From NCBI RefSeq assembly GCF_000718775.1, contig NZ_JOCB01000029.1:10599-74598 (forward strand): a DNA stretch of 64,000 bases. Direction: 5' to 3'. Below the pieces are notes generated by a model that did not search any database, had not been told where the DNA came from, and worked only from the letters and a program-made list of their open reading frames with translations. This document shows positions 9,306 through 17,662 of this stretch, in pieces. The first letter of the stretch is position 1; each line of letters opens with the position of its first letter. Position numbers and translations under genes: made by a program. The stretch comes from Streptomyces sp. NRRL S-31. GTDB lineage: Bacteria > Actinomycetota > Actinomycetes > Streptomycetales > Streptomycetaceae.

Positions 9306-9351
9306 GTAGGGGCTGGGGCTGCGGAGGACGATCTTCATAGGCTCGCGGTGT
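9306..9351 (+). promoter_or_regulatory. Duplicated promoter element, right copy
   Basis: This is identical over 46 bases to the opposite strand of 8653-8698. The candidate -10 box TAGGCT is at 9338-9343, and TAGGGGC repeats lie upstream (9298-9312). It faces the radical SAM operon and lies 111 bp before the ATG at 9463. Only the two ends of the leader (promoter and start site) are strictly conserved between the copies; the middle has diverged. Confidence 0.65.
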
Positions 9352-9437
9352 CGGGGACGGCCCGGGCGTGGTCCGGCCTCCCGCATCGCGGTCCCGCCCC
9401 CACTGTGACGGGGTGTCACCGCGGATCGACGGCCCGG

Positions 9438-9467
9438 TCCACGACGAGAAGAGGTTGAGACGATGGC
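9438..9467 (+). repeat. Leader/start-site repeat, right copy
   Basis: This is a perfect 30-bp match to the opposite strand of 8431-8460. It includes GAGGTTGAGACG and an ATG at 9463-9465, here opening a 15-codon frame rather than a full gene. Confidence 0.9.
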
Positions 9468-9510
9468 GTGGAGCCCGACCCGACCCGCGCGGCCCCCTCG
9501 GCGGCGCTGA
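9463..9510 (+). CDS. Possible 15-residue leader peptide (duplicated start site)
   Basis: The frame MAWSPTRPARPPRRR ends at TGA 9508-9510. Its ribosome site and first codons are the exact duplicate of those that start the SAHH-like gene, after which the sequences differ. It is either a remnant left when the promoter/start region was copied or a short leader upstream of the radical SAM gene. Its Arg/Pro composition is also what non-coding high-GC DNA would give, so translation is unproven. Confidence 0.35.
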   Translation: MAWSPTRPARPPRRR

Positions 9511-9867
9511 ACACCCCGGCCGACGGGCGTGCCGAACACCGGTGCCGGTGCCGGGACGACCACGCCGGCCGGCTCACGGGGCCGCACCCGGCAACGGCCG
9601 GATCCGCACCGACCACCCACCGCTCCGTCCCCGCCGCCACACCGTGACCGCCGGTCACCCGGCGCCCGCGGACCGCGCCCGGGACCGGCCGGCCGTACCT
9701 CCGCGTGCCTCGGAGCGCGGCGGGCCTCCCCCGCACCCCTACGCGCACGCCCTCTTTCCCCACCCCCCTGGCGCGACCGCGGCGGGGCCGGGGGCGACCG
9801 GGTCCCCGCACCCGCGCCCCCGGGTCCCGCCCTTCGCGCGCCCCTGACCCCGCCCGGGAGTCCTCAT
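9511..9867. other. Gene-free C-rich leader of the radical SAM operon
   Basis: The 357 bp between the short frame and the radical SAM gene carry no credible coding sequence. The stretch is C-rich on the + strand, with several GGTCACC/GGTGACC-like short inverted repeats (around 9650). It may be a long 5' untranslated region. Confidence 0.5.
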
Positions 9868-11136
9868 ATGACCCAGGTCTGCTTCGCCGTTCCCGACGAC
9901 GAGTTCGAGCGTGACTTCCTCCAGCTGCCCCTCGACGTGGCCAACGCCTGCGCCGCCCTGCGCGCCGAGGGCATCGGCGTGTCCGTCTGGGACAACCGCC
10001 TCACCGACACCCCGCCCGAGACCGGCCCGGACCCCGACATCGTGGTCGTGGTCACCGCCATCGCCGACCGCGCCCAGTGCTACCCCCTGGTGCTGGACCC
10101 GGTCAGGGCGCTGGTGGACCGGGTCCGCCGGCAGTGGCCGCAGGCGACCGTGCTGGCCTGCGGGCCGCACGCCACCCACCTGCCCGAAGCCACCCGGAGT
10201 GAGCTGGGGGTCGACTTCGTGGCGCGCGGCGAGGTCGACTCCGCGGCCATCCAGGCGGTGCGCGACCTGGTCGCCGGCCGGCCCGGACTGCCGGTGCTGC
10301 CGCTGGTGGACAGCTATCCGCAGCTCAGCACCGAGCAGTGGCCGCTGCCCGCGTACGACCTGTTCGACCTCGGCTCCTACACCGCCGAGGTGTTCATGGA
10401 CGGGCAGGTGCGCCGCGGCTCGTGCGGCATGGTGCTCGGGGTGCGCGGCTGCACCTACGGCTGCACCTTCTGCCATCTGCCGTTCGGCACCCGGATGCGC
10501 CCGCAGCCCGTCGAGCGCACCCTCGCGGAGATCGCGGCCATGCGGGAGCGCGACGTCGACTTCGTCTTCTTCCTGGACTACGTCTTCGGACTGCACCCCA
10601 CCTTCTACCAGGACCTGTGCCGGGGTCTGATGGGACAGGGCGTCGGCTGGACGGGCCAGAGCCGCGCCGAGGTGGTGCTGCGCACGGACGTGGAGCAGTG
10701 GGCGGCGGCCGGCTGCAAGGGCATGTGGCTCGGCGCCGAGTCCCCGGGGATCGCCGACACACCGGTCGGCAAGCGGGTCAAGCCCGGGGTGACCGACGCG
10801 GCGGTGCGCAGGCTCCAGGACGCGGGGATCACGCCGTTCGCCTTCCTCCTCATCGGCCTGCCCGACGACCCCGCCTGCCAGAGCGGGGAGCTGCTGGAGT
10901 GGGCGGCGACCCTGCCCGGCTACTTCGGGCTCAACCAGCTCTTCCTGCGTCCCGGCACCAAGCTGTACGACCAGTTGGCGCCCCGCTACAACGACGGCAG
11001 GATGCCGCGCACCTGGGCCGAGGTGGAGGCCGTGACCCGGCGCTACCGGGAGAGCTACCCGGTGGACCTGGACGAACTCTGGGGCCGGCTGACGCGGCTG
11101 CCCAACTACCTCGGCAACGCCATGGCGGCGCTGTGA
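9868..11136 (+). CDS. B12-binding-type radical SAM enzyme
   Basis: The 422-residue protein starts at the ATG at 9868, after CGGGAG. The N-terminal part (about 1-150) resembles a cobalamin-binding Rossmann fold but lacks an obvious DxHxxG motif. The radical SAM cluster motif CxxxCxxC is C195, C199 and C202 (GCTYGCTFCHLPFG). Family members cleave SAM at a 4Fe-4S cluster to make a 5'-deoxyadenosyl radical; many of the B12 class methylate unactivated carbons, others rearrange or contract rings. It opens the rightward operon ahead of an MFS exporter and an unknown protein. Pairing with an SAHH-like enzyme and two sugar-type oxidoreductases suggests nucleoside or cyclitol chemistry, but the reaction is unknown. 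Confidence 0.88.
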   Translation: MTQVCFAVPDDEFERDFLQLPLDVANACAALRAEGIGVSVWDNRLTDTPPETGPDPDIVVVVTAIADRAQCYPLVLDPVRALVDRVRRQWPQATVLACGPHATHLPEATRSELGVDFVARGEVDSAAIQAVRDLVAGRPGLPVLPLVDSYPQLSTEQWPLPAYDLFDLGSYTAEVFMDGQVRRGSCGMVLGVRGCTYGCTFCHLPFGTRMRPQPVERTLAEIAAMRERDVDFVFFLDYVFGLHPTFYQDLCRGLMGQGVGWTGQSRAEVVLRTDVEQWAAAGCKGMWLGAESPGIADTPVGKRVKPGVTDAAVRRLQDAGITPFAFLLIGLPDDPACQSGELLEWAATLPGYFGLNQLFLRPGTKLYDQLAPRYNDGRMPRTWAEVEAVTRRYRESYPVDLDELWGRLTRLPNYLGNAMAAL

Positions 11137-11263
11137 CGGGTGGAACACACCGTGGTCCGCGCCGGTGTCCGTGCCGGCTTCCGCGCGGCAGCAGCGGTCA
11201 TGCCGTCCTGCGCGTGATCCGCCGGACCGGCGGGTCCGGGCACCGCCCGGAGGCCGCACAGCG

Positions 11264-12559
11264 ATGAGCACGGCACCATCGGCACCATCGGCACCGCCCC
11301 GGCCGGGCCGGCTGAGCACGGCGCTCGGACTGCCCCGGCTGAGCGGGCAGCGGCTCCTGCTGGCCGCCGTGGTGATCGACAGCGCGGGCAGCGGCCTCGC
11401 CGTGCCCTTCCTGCTGCTCTACCTGACCCGGCAGGACCACCTGACGGCGGCCACCGCCGGTACGGTGCTGACGGTGGCCGGGGCCGCCGCCCTGGCCGCG
11501 GGACCGCTGTCCGGGCCGCTGATCGACCGGTGGGGCCCGGGCCGGCTGGTCCAGGCGGCCCACGTACTGCGCGCGACGGCGTTCCTCGGCTACCTGACGG
11601 CCGGCTCGCCGCCGGCCGTACTGGCCCTGGCCACGCTCGCCGCGCTGGGGGACAACCTGTTCTGGCCCGCCAACCGGGCGTTCCTCGCCCGCCGTTGCCC
11701 GCCCGGTGAGCTGCTCCGCTGGTACGGCCTCGAACGCACCCTGCGCAACGTCGGGCTGGCGGCCGGCGGGCTCGCGGCGGGCTTCCTGGCGGGGTCCGGC
11801 CTGACCGGGCTGCGGCTGCTGATGGCGGGGAACGCGGTCAGCTACGCCCTCGCCACGGTCCTGATCGCCCTGCTGCCGACCGCCGCCGGGCGCCCCTCCC
11901 CCGACCCGGCGCCGGTGGCGCCCGGGGCCCGTCCGGCCGCGCCCCGGCCCGACGGCGCGTACGTCACCATGGTGGCGGCCAACACGCTGCTGGTGCTGGT
12001 CTGCGTGGCGCTCCCGGTGCTCGTGCCGCTCTACGTCGTCCAGCAGCTCCACCAGCCCTCCTGGGTGGTCGGCGCGGTGTTCGCGCTGAACACCATGCTG
12101 GTGACGGCGGGTCAGACGCTGGTGGTGCGGCACGTGGAACGGCGCGAGTACCTGCGCACCCTCCAGTGGGCGGCCGTGCTGTGGTCCGCGGCGGCCGTGC
12201 TGTTCGGCGCGGTGAGCGGGCTGCCGGGTACGGCGGTGCTGCCGCTGCTCGCGGCAGCGGTGCTGGTGTTCACGGCGGCGGAGCTGATGCACGCCCCGAC
12301 CAGCGACGCGGTGGCCGTCCGCATGGCCCCCGCCGACCGGCCCGGCAGACACCTGGGCCTGCACCAGCTGTCCTGGGGGGTCGGCTCCGCGCTCGCCCCG
12401 TGGCTGCTGACCGGGGCGCTGACGCTGGGCCCCTGGTGGCCGTGGGCCCTGCTGGCCGTCGGCGGGCTGTCGGCCGCCGTCGCGCTGGCCGCCGTCCGCC
12501 GCGCCGTCGGCCGGGTGCTCCCGGACGGGGACGGCTCCGGCACCGGCCCCGGGAAGTGA
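11264..12559 (+). CDS. MFS transporter, probable product exporter
   Basis: The 431-residue protein starts at the ATG at 11264 after CCCGGAGG. It has about twelve hydrophobic segments, an RWGPGRLVQ-type loop after the first helices and an acid/base-poor interior, typical of drug-efflux major facilitator proteins. It lies 127 bp after the radical SAM gene and 25 bp before the unknown 450-residue gene, so one transcript is likely. In this setting it probably exports the product of the cluster and gives self-resistance; the substrate is not readable from sequence. Confidence 0.88.
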   Translation: MSTAPSAPSAPPRPGRLSTALGLPRLSGQRLLLAAVVIDSAGSGLAVPFLLLYLTRQDHLTAATAGTVLTVAGAAALAAGPLSGPLIDRWGPGRLVQAAHVLRATAFLGYLTAGSPPAVLALATLAALGDNLFWPANRAFLARRCPPGELLRWYGLERTLRNVGLAAGGLAAGFLAGSGLTGLRLLMAGNAVSYALATVLIALLPTAAGRPSPDPAPVAPGARPAAPRPDGAYVTMVAANTLLVLVCVALPVLVPLYVVQQLHQPSWVVGAVFALNTMLVTAGQTLVVRHVERREYLRTLQWAAVLWSAAAVLFGAVSGLPGTAVLPLLAAAVLVFTAAELMHAPTSDAVAVRMAPADRPGRHLGLHQLSWGVGSALAPWLLTGALTLGPWWPWALLAVGGLSAAVALAAVRRAVGRVLPDGDGSGTGPGK

Positions 12560-12584
12560 GGGCACGTAAGGGAGGACGTACGGG

Positions 12585-13937
12585 ATGACGAGCCGGAGAG
12601 ACGAGAGGAAGACCGAGAAGATGGCCGATGCGACGGCCGGTGCGACGGCCGATGAGGTGACGTTCTGGGACTACTCCAGGTCCCAGGCGCTCAGCCGCTA
12701 CAACGGTATGAGGCTCGGCGTGCGGGAGCTGGCGGAGCTGTGCGGCGTCCGCAGGGCCGCTGAGGCGGTCGACGTACAGCTCCCTTCGCCGGACGAGATG
12801 GCGGGCATCCATCCGCTGGCGCTCAAGCGGCCCCGCCGGTGGGAGGCGGCGATCGGCGCGGCGATCTACGCCGGCAGCGGTCAGGTCGCCGCGCGGCAGG
12901 AGATCATCAAGGCGAGGGAACTGCTGGACCGGCTGTCGAAGGCCGACCGGAGTGCCTTGACCGTGCCGCGCCTGCTGGCGCTGGTCCCCACCATGGTCGC
13001 CGGGTTCCGCTTCAGCCGGCGGAGCGAGACGTTCAACCCGGAGTCGAACCGCTACCTGGAGGGTGCGCGCTTCCTCTCGGTGCTGCTGACGGACCGGCCG
13101 GCCCTCGACGTGGAGATCGGTCTGTGCGCGCACCGGGCGGGGGTGAGCGACCCGGTCCTGCCCGAGCACGTCAGCCCGTCGGGGTCGAGCCGCATGGTGG
13201 CGTTCGTCGCGGCGCTGCTGGACAACTCGCTCGCGCGCAAGCGGACGGTCAACGTGTCCCAGCAGACGGCGACCGACCGGGCCGCCGCCACGGTGAACTC
13301 CATCGTCTTCACCCGGTACGCGGCCGAGGGCCGGGTGGAGCACCTGCTGCGCGTCGTCGACCAGCACGCGGACGACATACGTTCGCTGCTGGCGCGGCAC
13401 GACGCCGTCTCTGCCACGGACTTCCGGTTCACCCCGCTCGACCCCTTCAGCGAGGCGGTCGAGCGGGACATGGACGAGGTGTTCGGCGCCGACTGGTCCG
13501 GTCCGCCGGCCGAGCCGCTGTGGCGCGGCGGGGGCACGCTGGACCGGGCCGTCGAGGCGGCCAAGGGGAAGATGGCACGGTTCATGCGGGACGAGCCGCT
13601 CGACATCGACCGTCTGCTCAGACTGCACAAGGACTCCGAACATCCCAGCGAGCGCGGTGTGTCGGCGCTGCGCTGGTTCGACCGGCACCAGCGGCAACCG
13701 CTTGAGGTCCGGGCCCGCTACGACGTCGCCTTCCACCACCGGCTGGCGCTGACCACCCTGCGCAAGGACGGCGTCGGCATCGGGATGGAGCGGGGGTGGG
13801 ACGAGTACCAGTGGCTGGCGTGGAGCGCGGCGTACGGCTCGCCCCGGACGGCGATGCCCCTGCTCTACGCCCGGAGTTCGACCGAGCCCGCGAGCCACGT
13901 CTCCCTGCGCAGCTTCAACCTCCGGCAGTTCTGGTGA
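12585..13937 (+). CDS. Unknown 450-residue protein of the radical SAM operon
   Basis: The start is fixed by GGGAGG nine bases before the ATG at 12585. The protein is soluble, helical and well coded, with no signal peptide and no Cys-rich or Walker motif. It has two conserved-looking stretches (FWDYSRSQALSRYNGMRLG near residue 26 and FHHRLALTTLRKDGVGIG near 385) and an aromatic-rich C-terminus. I do not recognise a family. Tight linkage to the exporter (25 bp) argues for a role in the same pathway, either as an uncharacterised enzyme or as a scaffold. Confidence 0.85.
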   Translation: MTSRRDERKTEKMADATAGATADEVTFWDYSRSQALSRYNGMRLGVRELAELCGVRRAAEAVDVQLPSPDEMAGIHPLALKRPRRWEAAIGAAIYAGSGQVAARQEIIKARELLDRLSKADRSALTVPRLLALVPTMVAGFRFSRRSETFNPESNRYLEGARFLSVLLTDRPALDVEIGLCAHRAGVSDPVLPEHVSPSGSSRMVAFVAALLDNSLARKRTVNVSQQTATDRAAATVNSIVFTRYAAEGRVEHLLRVVDQHADDIRSLLARHDAVSATDFRFTPLDPFSEAVERDMDEVFGADWSGPPAEPLWRGGGTLDRAVEAAKGKMARFMRDEPLDIDRLLRLHKDSEHPSERGVSALRWFDRHQRQPLEVRARYDVAFHHRLALTTLRKDGVGIGMERGWDEYQWLAWSAAYGSPRTAMPLLYARSSTEPASHVSLRSFNLRQFW

Positions 13938-14055
13938 GACGGTGGGCGCACGGACCGTCCGTTCGGGCCGACTCGGCACGAACGGGTGCGGGCGGGCGAC
14001 GAAAGCGGCCTGGAACAGGCGAGCGACAGAGTAGTGTCGCGCCGGATCACTTCAC

Positions 14056-15474
14056 ATGTATCCGTACTCGGACTTGGATTTCATGAACGATATCGCAGCG
14101 GAAACGCGCACCGGTTCCTTCGTCCCGGCCGGACAGCCCCGGAACCGAAGGGTGGGGCGGAGCCGCGCGGGTCTCCGGCGCAGCGTCGTACTGGCGTTGG
14201 CGGTTCCCGTCGTCTCGGCCGCGCTGGCCGCACCCTCGGCCTTCGCCGCCGGCACCGGCACCGGCACCGGCACCACGGCAGCGGCCGGCGTCGGCGCGTC
14301 CGGCCACACGTATCCGGCCGGCCCGGGCGACCAGCAGCTGGTCGCGAACCTGGACGCCCGGGTGCTCGACCAGCGGCTCGGTTCCGACGTGGGCGGCGTG
14401 GTCCTCGACGCCGACTCCGGCAGCACCGTCTGGGACCACAACGGCTCCACCGCGCTGATGCCGGCCTCCAACGTCAAGCTGGCCACGGCGACCGCCGCCC
14501 TGACCGTGCTGGGCCCCGAGCACCGGTTCACCACCGGGGTCGTCTACGGCGACGGCACCCTGACCCTCGTCGGAGGCGGCGACCGCACCCTCGGCAGCGA
14601 CGGCCTGGCCGAGCTGGCGAAGACGGCGGTCGCCGGGCTGAAGGAGGCGGGCCTGAGCACGGTGAAGGTCGCCGTGGACGACAGCCTCTTCCCCGAACCG
14701 ACCCTGGCCGACGGCTGGAACGAGGGCTACTACCCGGACAGCGTCGCCCCGGTCCGGGCCCTCGTCGTCGACGGCCGTGGTGTCCAGGACACCTCCATCG
14801 ACGCCGGGCAGACCTTCGCCGGGCTGCTCGCCGAGAACGGCATCACCGTCGACGGCGACGTCACGCGCGGCGCGGCACGGCGCACCGATACGCCGCTCGC
14901 GCACCACAGCTCGGCACCGCTGGCGGACATCGTCAGGAAGATGCTCAAGACCAGCGACAACAACATCGCCGAGACCCTGCTGCGGACCACGGCCCTGGGA
15001 GCGGGACGGCCCGCCACCTTCGAGGGCGGCACCGAGGTCGTACGCCAGGTGCTCAGCCGGCGCTACGGCGTCTCCCTCCAGAACTTCGTGATCCACGACG
15101 GCAGCGGGCTGTCCCGCACCGACCGCATCCCGGCGGCCACCCTCGCGCAGATCCTCGAACTGCTCACCGAGCCCCGCCACGCGCGGCTCCTGGGCTCCAT
15201 CCTGGACGGCCTGCCGGTCGCCGGTGAGGCGGGCAGCACCCTGGGCCCGGAGTGGGGCCGGTTCGACGACCCGAACTCCCGGTGCGCGGTGGGCAAGGTG
15301 CGGGCGAAGACCGGCACCCTCACCGGTGCCATCGCCCTGAGCGGTCTGACCCGGAGCGAGGACGGCGAGTGGCGGGTGTTCTCCTTCATCGAGAACGGCT
15401 CGACGGCCGCCCCCGGCGACATCAAGGACGCGATGGACGGCCTGGCCGCGACCGTGAACGGCTGCTGGGCATAG
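14056..15474 (+). CDS. dacB: D-alanyl-D-alanine carboxypeptidase, S13 (PBP4) family
   Basis: The 472-residue protein has a basic N-terminus and a hydrophobic export segment (about residues 38-58). The three penicillin-binding motifs follow in order: SxxK as SNVK, SxN as SDN (in KTSDNNIAE) and KTG (in RAKTGTLTG). S13 enzymes trim or cross-cut peptidoglycan stem peptides outside the membrane. The start is uncertain: neither this ATG nor the next (14083) has a good ribosome site. A Gly/Thr repeat, GTGTGTG, follows the signal region. It stands alone and ends in a strong hairpin. Confidence 0.92.
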   Translation: MYPYSDLDFMNDIAAETRTGSFVPAGQPRNRRVGRSRAGLRRSVVLALAVPVVSAALAAPSAFAAGTGTGTGTTAAAGVGASGHTYPAGPGDQQLVANLDARVLDQRLGSDVGGVVLDADSGSTVWDHNGSTALMPASNVKLATATAALTVLGPEHRFTTGVVYGDGTLTLVGGGDRTLGSDGLAELAKTAVAGLKEAGLSTVKVAVDDSLFPEPTLADGWNEGYYPDSVAPVRALVVDGRGVQDTSIDAGQTFAGLLAENGITVDGDVTRGAARRTDTPLAHHSSAPLADIVRKMLKTSDNNIAETLLRTTALGAGRPATFEGGTEVVRQVLSRRYGVSLQNFVIHDGSGLSRTDRIPAATLAQILELLTEPRHARLLGSILDGLPVAGEAGSTLGPEWGRFDDPNSRCAVGKVRAKTGTLTGAIALSGLTRSEDGEWRVFSFIENGSTAAPGDIKDAMDGLAATVNGCWA

Positions 15475-15494
15475 GGGCGTAGGGCGACCGCCCG

Positions 15495-15528
15495 GGGCGC
15501 CGTCCGCTCGTGAGGCCGGACGGCGCCC
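15495..15528 (+). terminator. Hairpin terminator after dacB
   Basis: A perfect 12-bp stem, GGGCGCCGTCCG / CGGACGGCGCCC, with a 10-base loop lies 21 bp past the stop codon. There is no U-tract, as is usual in Streptomyces. Confidence 0.8.
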
Positions 15529-15688
15529 TCCACCCCGGGACCGGTTGAACCGCGCTCAACAGGTGTGACCGGCGTGGCAAGCTGCGTGTCACAACGGGTC
15601 CGTCCGCGGCCTTCACCGCGGTGCCGGGAGCAGCGCGCCGCGGACCGCCCGGTCCGCCTGCCCCGGCCCGCCCGGGAGGAGAACCCCC

Positions 15689-16162
15689 ATGTCCACACCC
15701 ACCCGTACGACCCACGGCCCGATGCCGAGCCACCGGGCCGTCGAGAACCTGATCGCCCGGTACGCCGAGCTGGTGGACGACGGTGATTTCGCGGGACTCG
15801 GCGCCCTGCTCGCCGACGCCACGTTCACGGGCAGCGGCGGGCCGGTGCACGGGCGGGAGGCGATCGAGCGGATGTACCGGGACACCGTGATCCTCCACGA
15901 CGACGGCACACCGCGCACCCAGCACGTCACCACCAACGTCGCCATCGAGGTCGACGAGGAGGCGGGCACGGCGGTCGCGCGTTCGTACGTCACCGTGTTG
16001 CAGGCACTGCCCGGTCTGCCGCTGCGGCCCATCGCCGCCGGCCGCTACCACGACCGCTTCGATCGCCGGGACGGGGAGTGGCGGTTCACGGCGCGGCGGG
16101 TCCGCATCAACCTGGTCGGCGATGTGAGCCGGCACCTGCGCCTGGCTCCCGAGCGGCGGTAG
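15689..16162 (+). CDS. SnoaL-like / NTF2-fold protein
   Basis: The 157-residue protein has the NTF2-like pattern: the N-terminal helix NLIARYAELVDDGDFAGLGALLADATF, then HGREAIERMY, and a C-terminal YHDRFDRRDGEWRFTARRV strand pair. The family includes polyketide cyclases, delta-5 ketosteroid-isomerase-like enzymes and many proteins of unknown role. The ribosome site GGGAGGAG precedes the ATG. It stands alone between dacB and parA. The fold call is firm; activity cannot be assigned. Confidence 0.85.
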   Translation: MSTPTRTTHGPMPSHRAVENLIARYAELVDDGDFAGLGALLADATFTGSGGPVHGREAIERMYRDTVILHDDGTPRTQHVTTNVAIEVDEEAGTAVARSYVTVLQALPGLPLRPIAAGRYHDRFDRRDGEWRFTARRVRINLVGDVSRHLRLAPERR

Positions 16163-16356
16163 CGCTCCGCCCGCGCCGTACCGCCCCGCCCCATTGTGCT
16201 GCGCGTGTCGCCGCGCGGGTGATCCGCCGGGGTGGCGGCCGGAGGCGGCTCGCCGGCCCGCGCACCGCCGAACTCCCCTGCACATGCCGGGAGATGACGT
16301 GCGGACGACGGGCCCACCCGCACCCCCGGGAGACGCGGATCGTCCGATGGTCGGCT

Positions 16357-16399
16357 TAACTAACGTGTCGGCGACCCAAAGGATCACAAGCGTTAGTAA
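16357..16399. promoter_or_regulatory. Inverted-repeat operator upstream of parA
   Basis: The arms TAACTAACG (16357-16365) and CGTTAGTAA (16391-16399) match in 8 of 9 positions as an inverted repeat 25 bp apart, ending 10 bp before the parA start codon. Position and symmetry fit an autoregulatory site of the ParA/ParB pair. The AT-rich repeats stand out in this GC-rich region. Confidence 0.6.
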
Positions 16400-16408
16400 G
16401 GTACCTCC

Positions 16409-17662
16409 ATGAGTTCTCCAGCCTCTTCCGGCGACCGCGACAAGGTCGTCTCCAAGCTGCCGGGCCGGCTCCGGCAGGACCTGAAAGTCAGAGCCGCCCA
16501 GCACGGCATCGAGATCCAGGCCGCCGTCGAACAGGGCATCAGGGACTGGTGTGCGCTCGCCTCGGCCACCGAACCCGTCGACACCGCGGGCGCCGACTCC
16601 TTCTCCACCTTCCTGCCGCCCGGGCAGTGGGAGACCTTCCGGAAGGTGGCGGCGGACCGCAGCGTCTCCCTCATCCAGGGGCTCGCCCAGTCCGTCACGC
16701 TGTGGCTCGACTCCAACCCGGCGCCGGACGTCGCGCGGCCCAGCGTCACCCGCCGCATCATCGTCTGCAACCAGAAGGGCGGCGTGGGCAAGACCGCCAT
16801 CACGGCCGGTGTCGGCGAGGCGCTCGCCGAATCCTCCAACGCGCTGCACTCCGTACGCGTGTCGAAGGCGCTCGCCAAGGCCCTGCGGGCCAGCGAATCC
16901 GAGGACGCCGTGGACGAGCCCCTGGAGGTCGAGAGCCTGCCCGGCCTGGGCATGCGTGTCCTGCTCGTGGACTTCGACCCCCAGTGCCACCTCACCAACC
17001 AGCTCGGCGCCGCTCCCCTGCCGATGAACGGTGACAGCCTCACCAACCACATGGCGGGCGATCCCAAGGGCGACCTGCGCGACCTGGTCGTGCCCATCGC
17101 CGAGGAGACCTTCGGCGACCGACTGCACCTGCTGCCCGCCTGCAACGACGCCTTCCTCCTCGACGTGCGGCTGTCTGCCGTACGGGCCCGTGAGGCCGCG
17201 CTGGAACGGGCCCTGACCCCGCTCGAGCAGGACTACGACGTCATCATCGTCGACTGCCCGCCCAGCCTCGGCCTCAGCATGGACGCCGCCGCCTACTACG
17301 GCAGGCGCCGCGACGGCGAGAAGCCCGGTCAGTCCGGCGCGCTCATCGTCGTACAGGCCGAGGACAGTTCGGCCGACGCCTACGAACTGCTCACCACGCA
17401 GATCTACGACCTGCGCGACGACCTCCAGATCGACATCGACTACCTCGGTATCGTCGTCAACCTCTACGACTCGCGCCGCGGTTACATCGCCACCTCCTCG
17501 CTCCAGGGCTGGGTCGACATAAAGGATCCGCGGGTGGTGGGGCTCATCGGCGACCTGAAGGAACAGAAGGAAGCGGTCCGCATGAAACAGCCCCTGCTGG
17601 CCTATGCCCCCAAGTCGCAGCAGGCCATCGGGATGCGCGCACTGGCCCGGGAGATCTCATGA
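16409..17662 (+). CDS. parA: ParA-family partition ATPase
   Basis: The 417-residue protein has an N-terminal extension of about 110 residues with ribbon-helix-helix-like character (LPGRLRQDLKVRAAQHGIEIQAAVEQGI), then a deviant Walker A, KGGVGKT (residues 123-129), the Walker A' strand LLVDFDPQ and DVIIVDCPPSLG. ParA proteins bind DNA non-specifically with ATP and move ParB-bound replicons. An insertion of about 35 residues follows the Walker A. Its stop overlaps the parB start (ATGA). It is distinct from a chromosomal ori-linked parA, since none of the usual oriC neighbours is present. This suggests a plasmid- or arm-borne partition locus. Confidence 0.93.
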   Translation: MSSPASSGDRDKVVSKLPGRLRQDLKVRAAQHGIEIQAAVEQGIRDWCALASATEPVDTAGADSFSTFLPPGQWETFRKVAADRSVSLIQGLAQSVTLWLDSNPAPDVARPSVTRRIIVCNQKGGVGKTAITAGVGEALAESSNALHSVRVSKALAKALRASESEDAVDEPLEVESLPGLGMRVLLVDFDPQCHLTNQLGAAPLPMNGDSLTNHMAGDPKGDLRDLVVPIAEETFGDRLHLLPACNDAFLLDVRLSAVRAREAALERALTPLEQDYDVIIVDCPPSLGLSMDAAAYYGRRRDGEKPGQSGALIVVQAEDSSADAYELLTTQIYDLRDDLQIDIDYLGIVVNLYDSRRGYIATSSLQGWVDIKDPRVVGLIGDLKEQKEAVRMKQPLLAYAPKSQQAIGMRALAREIS

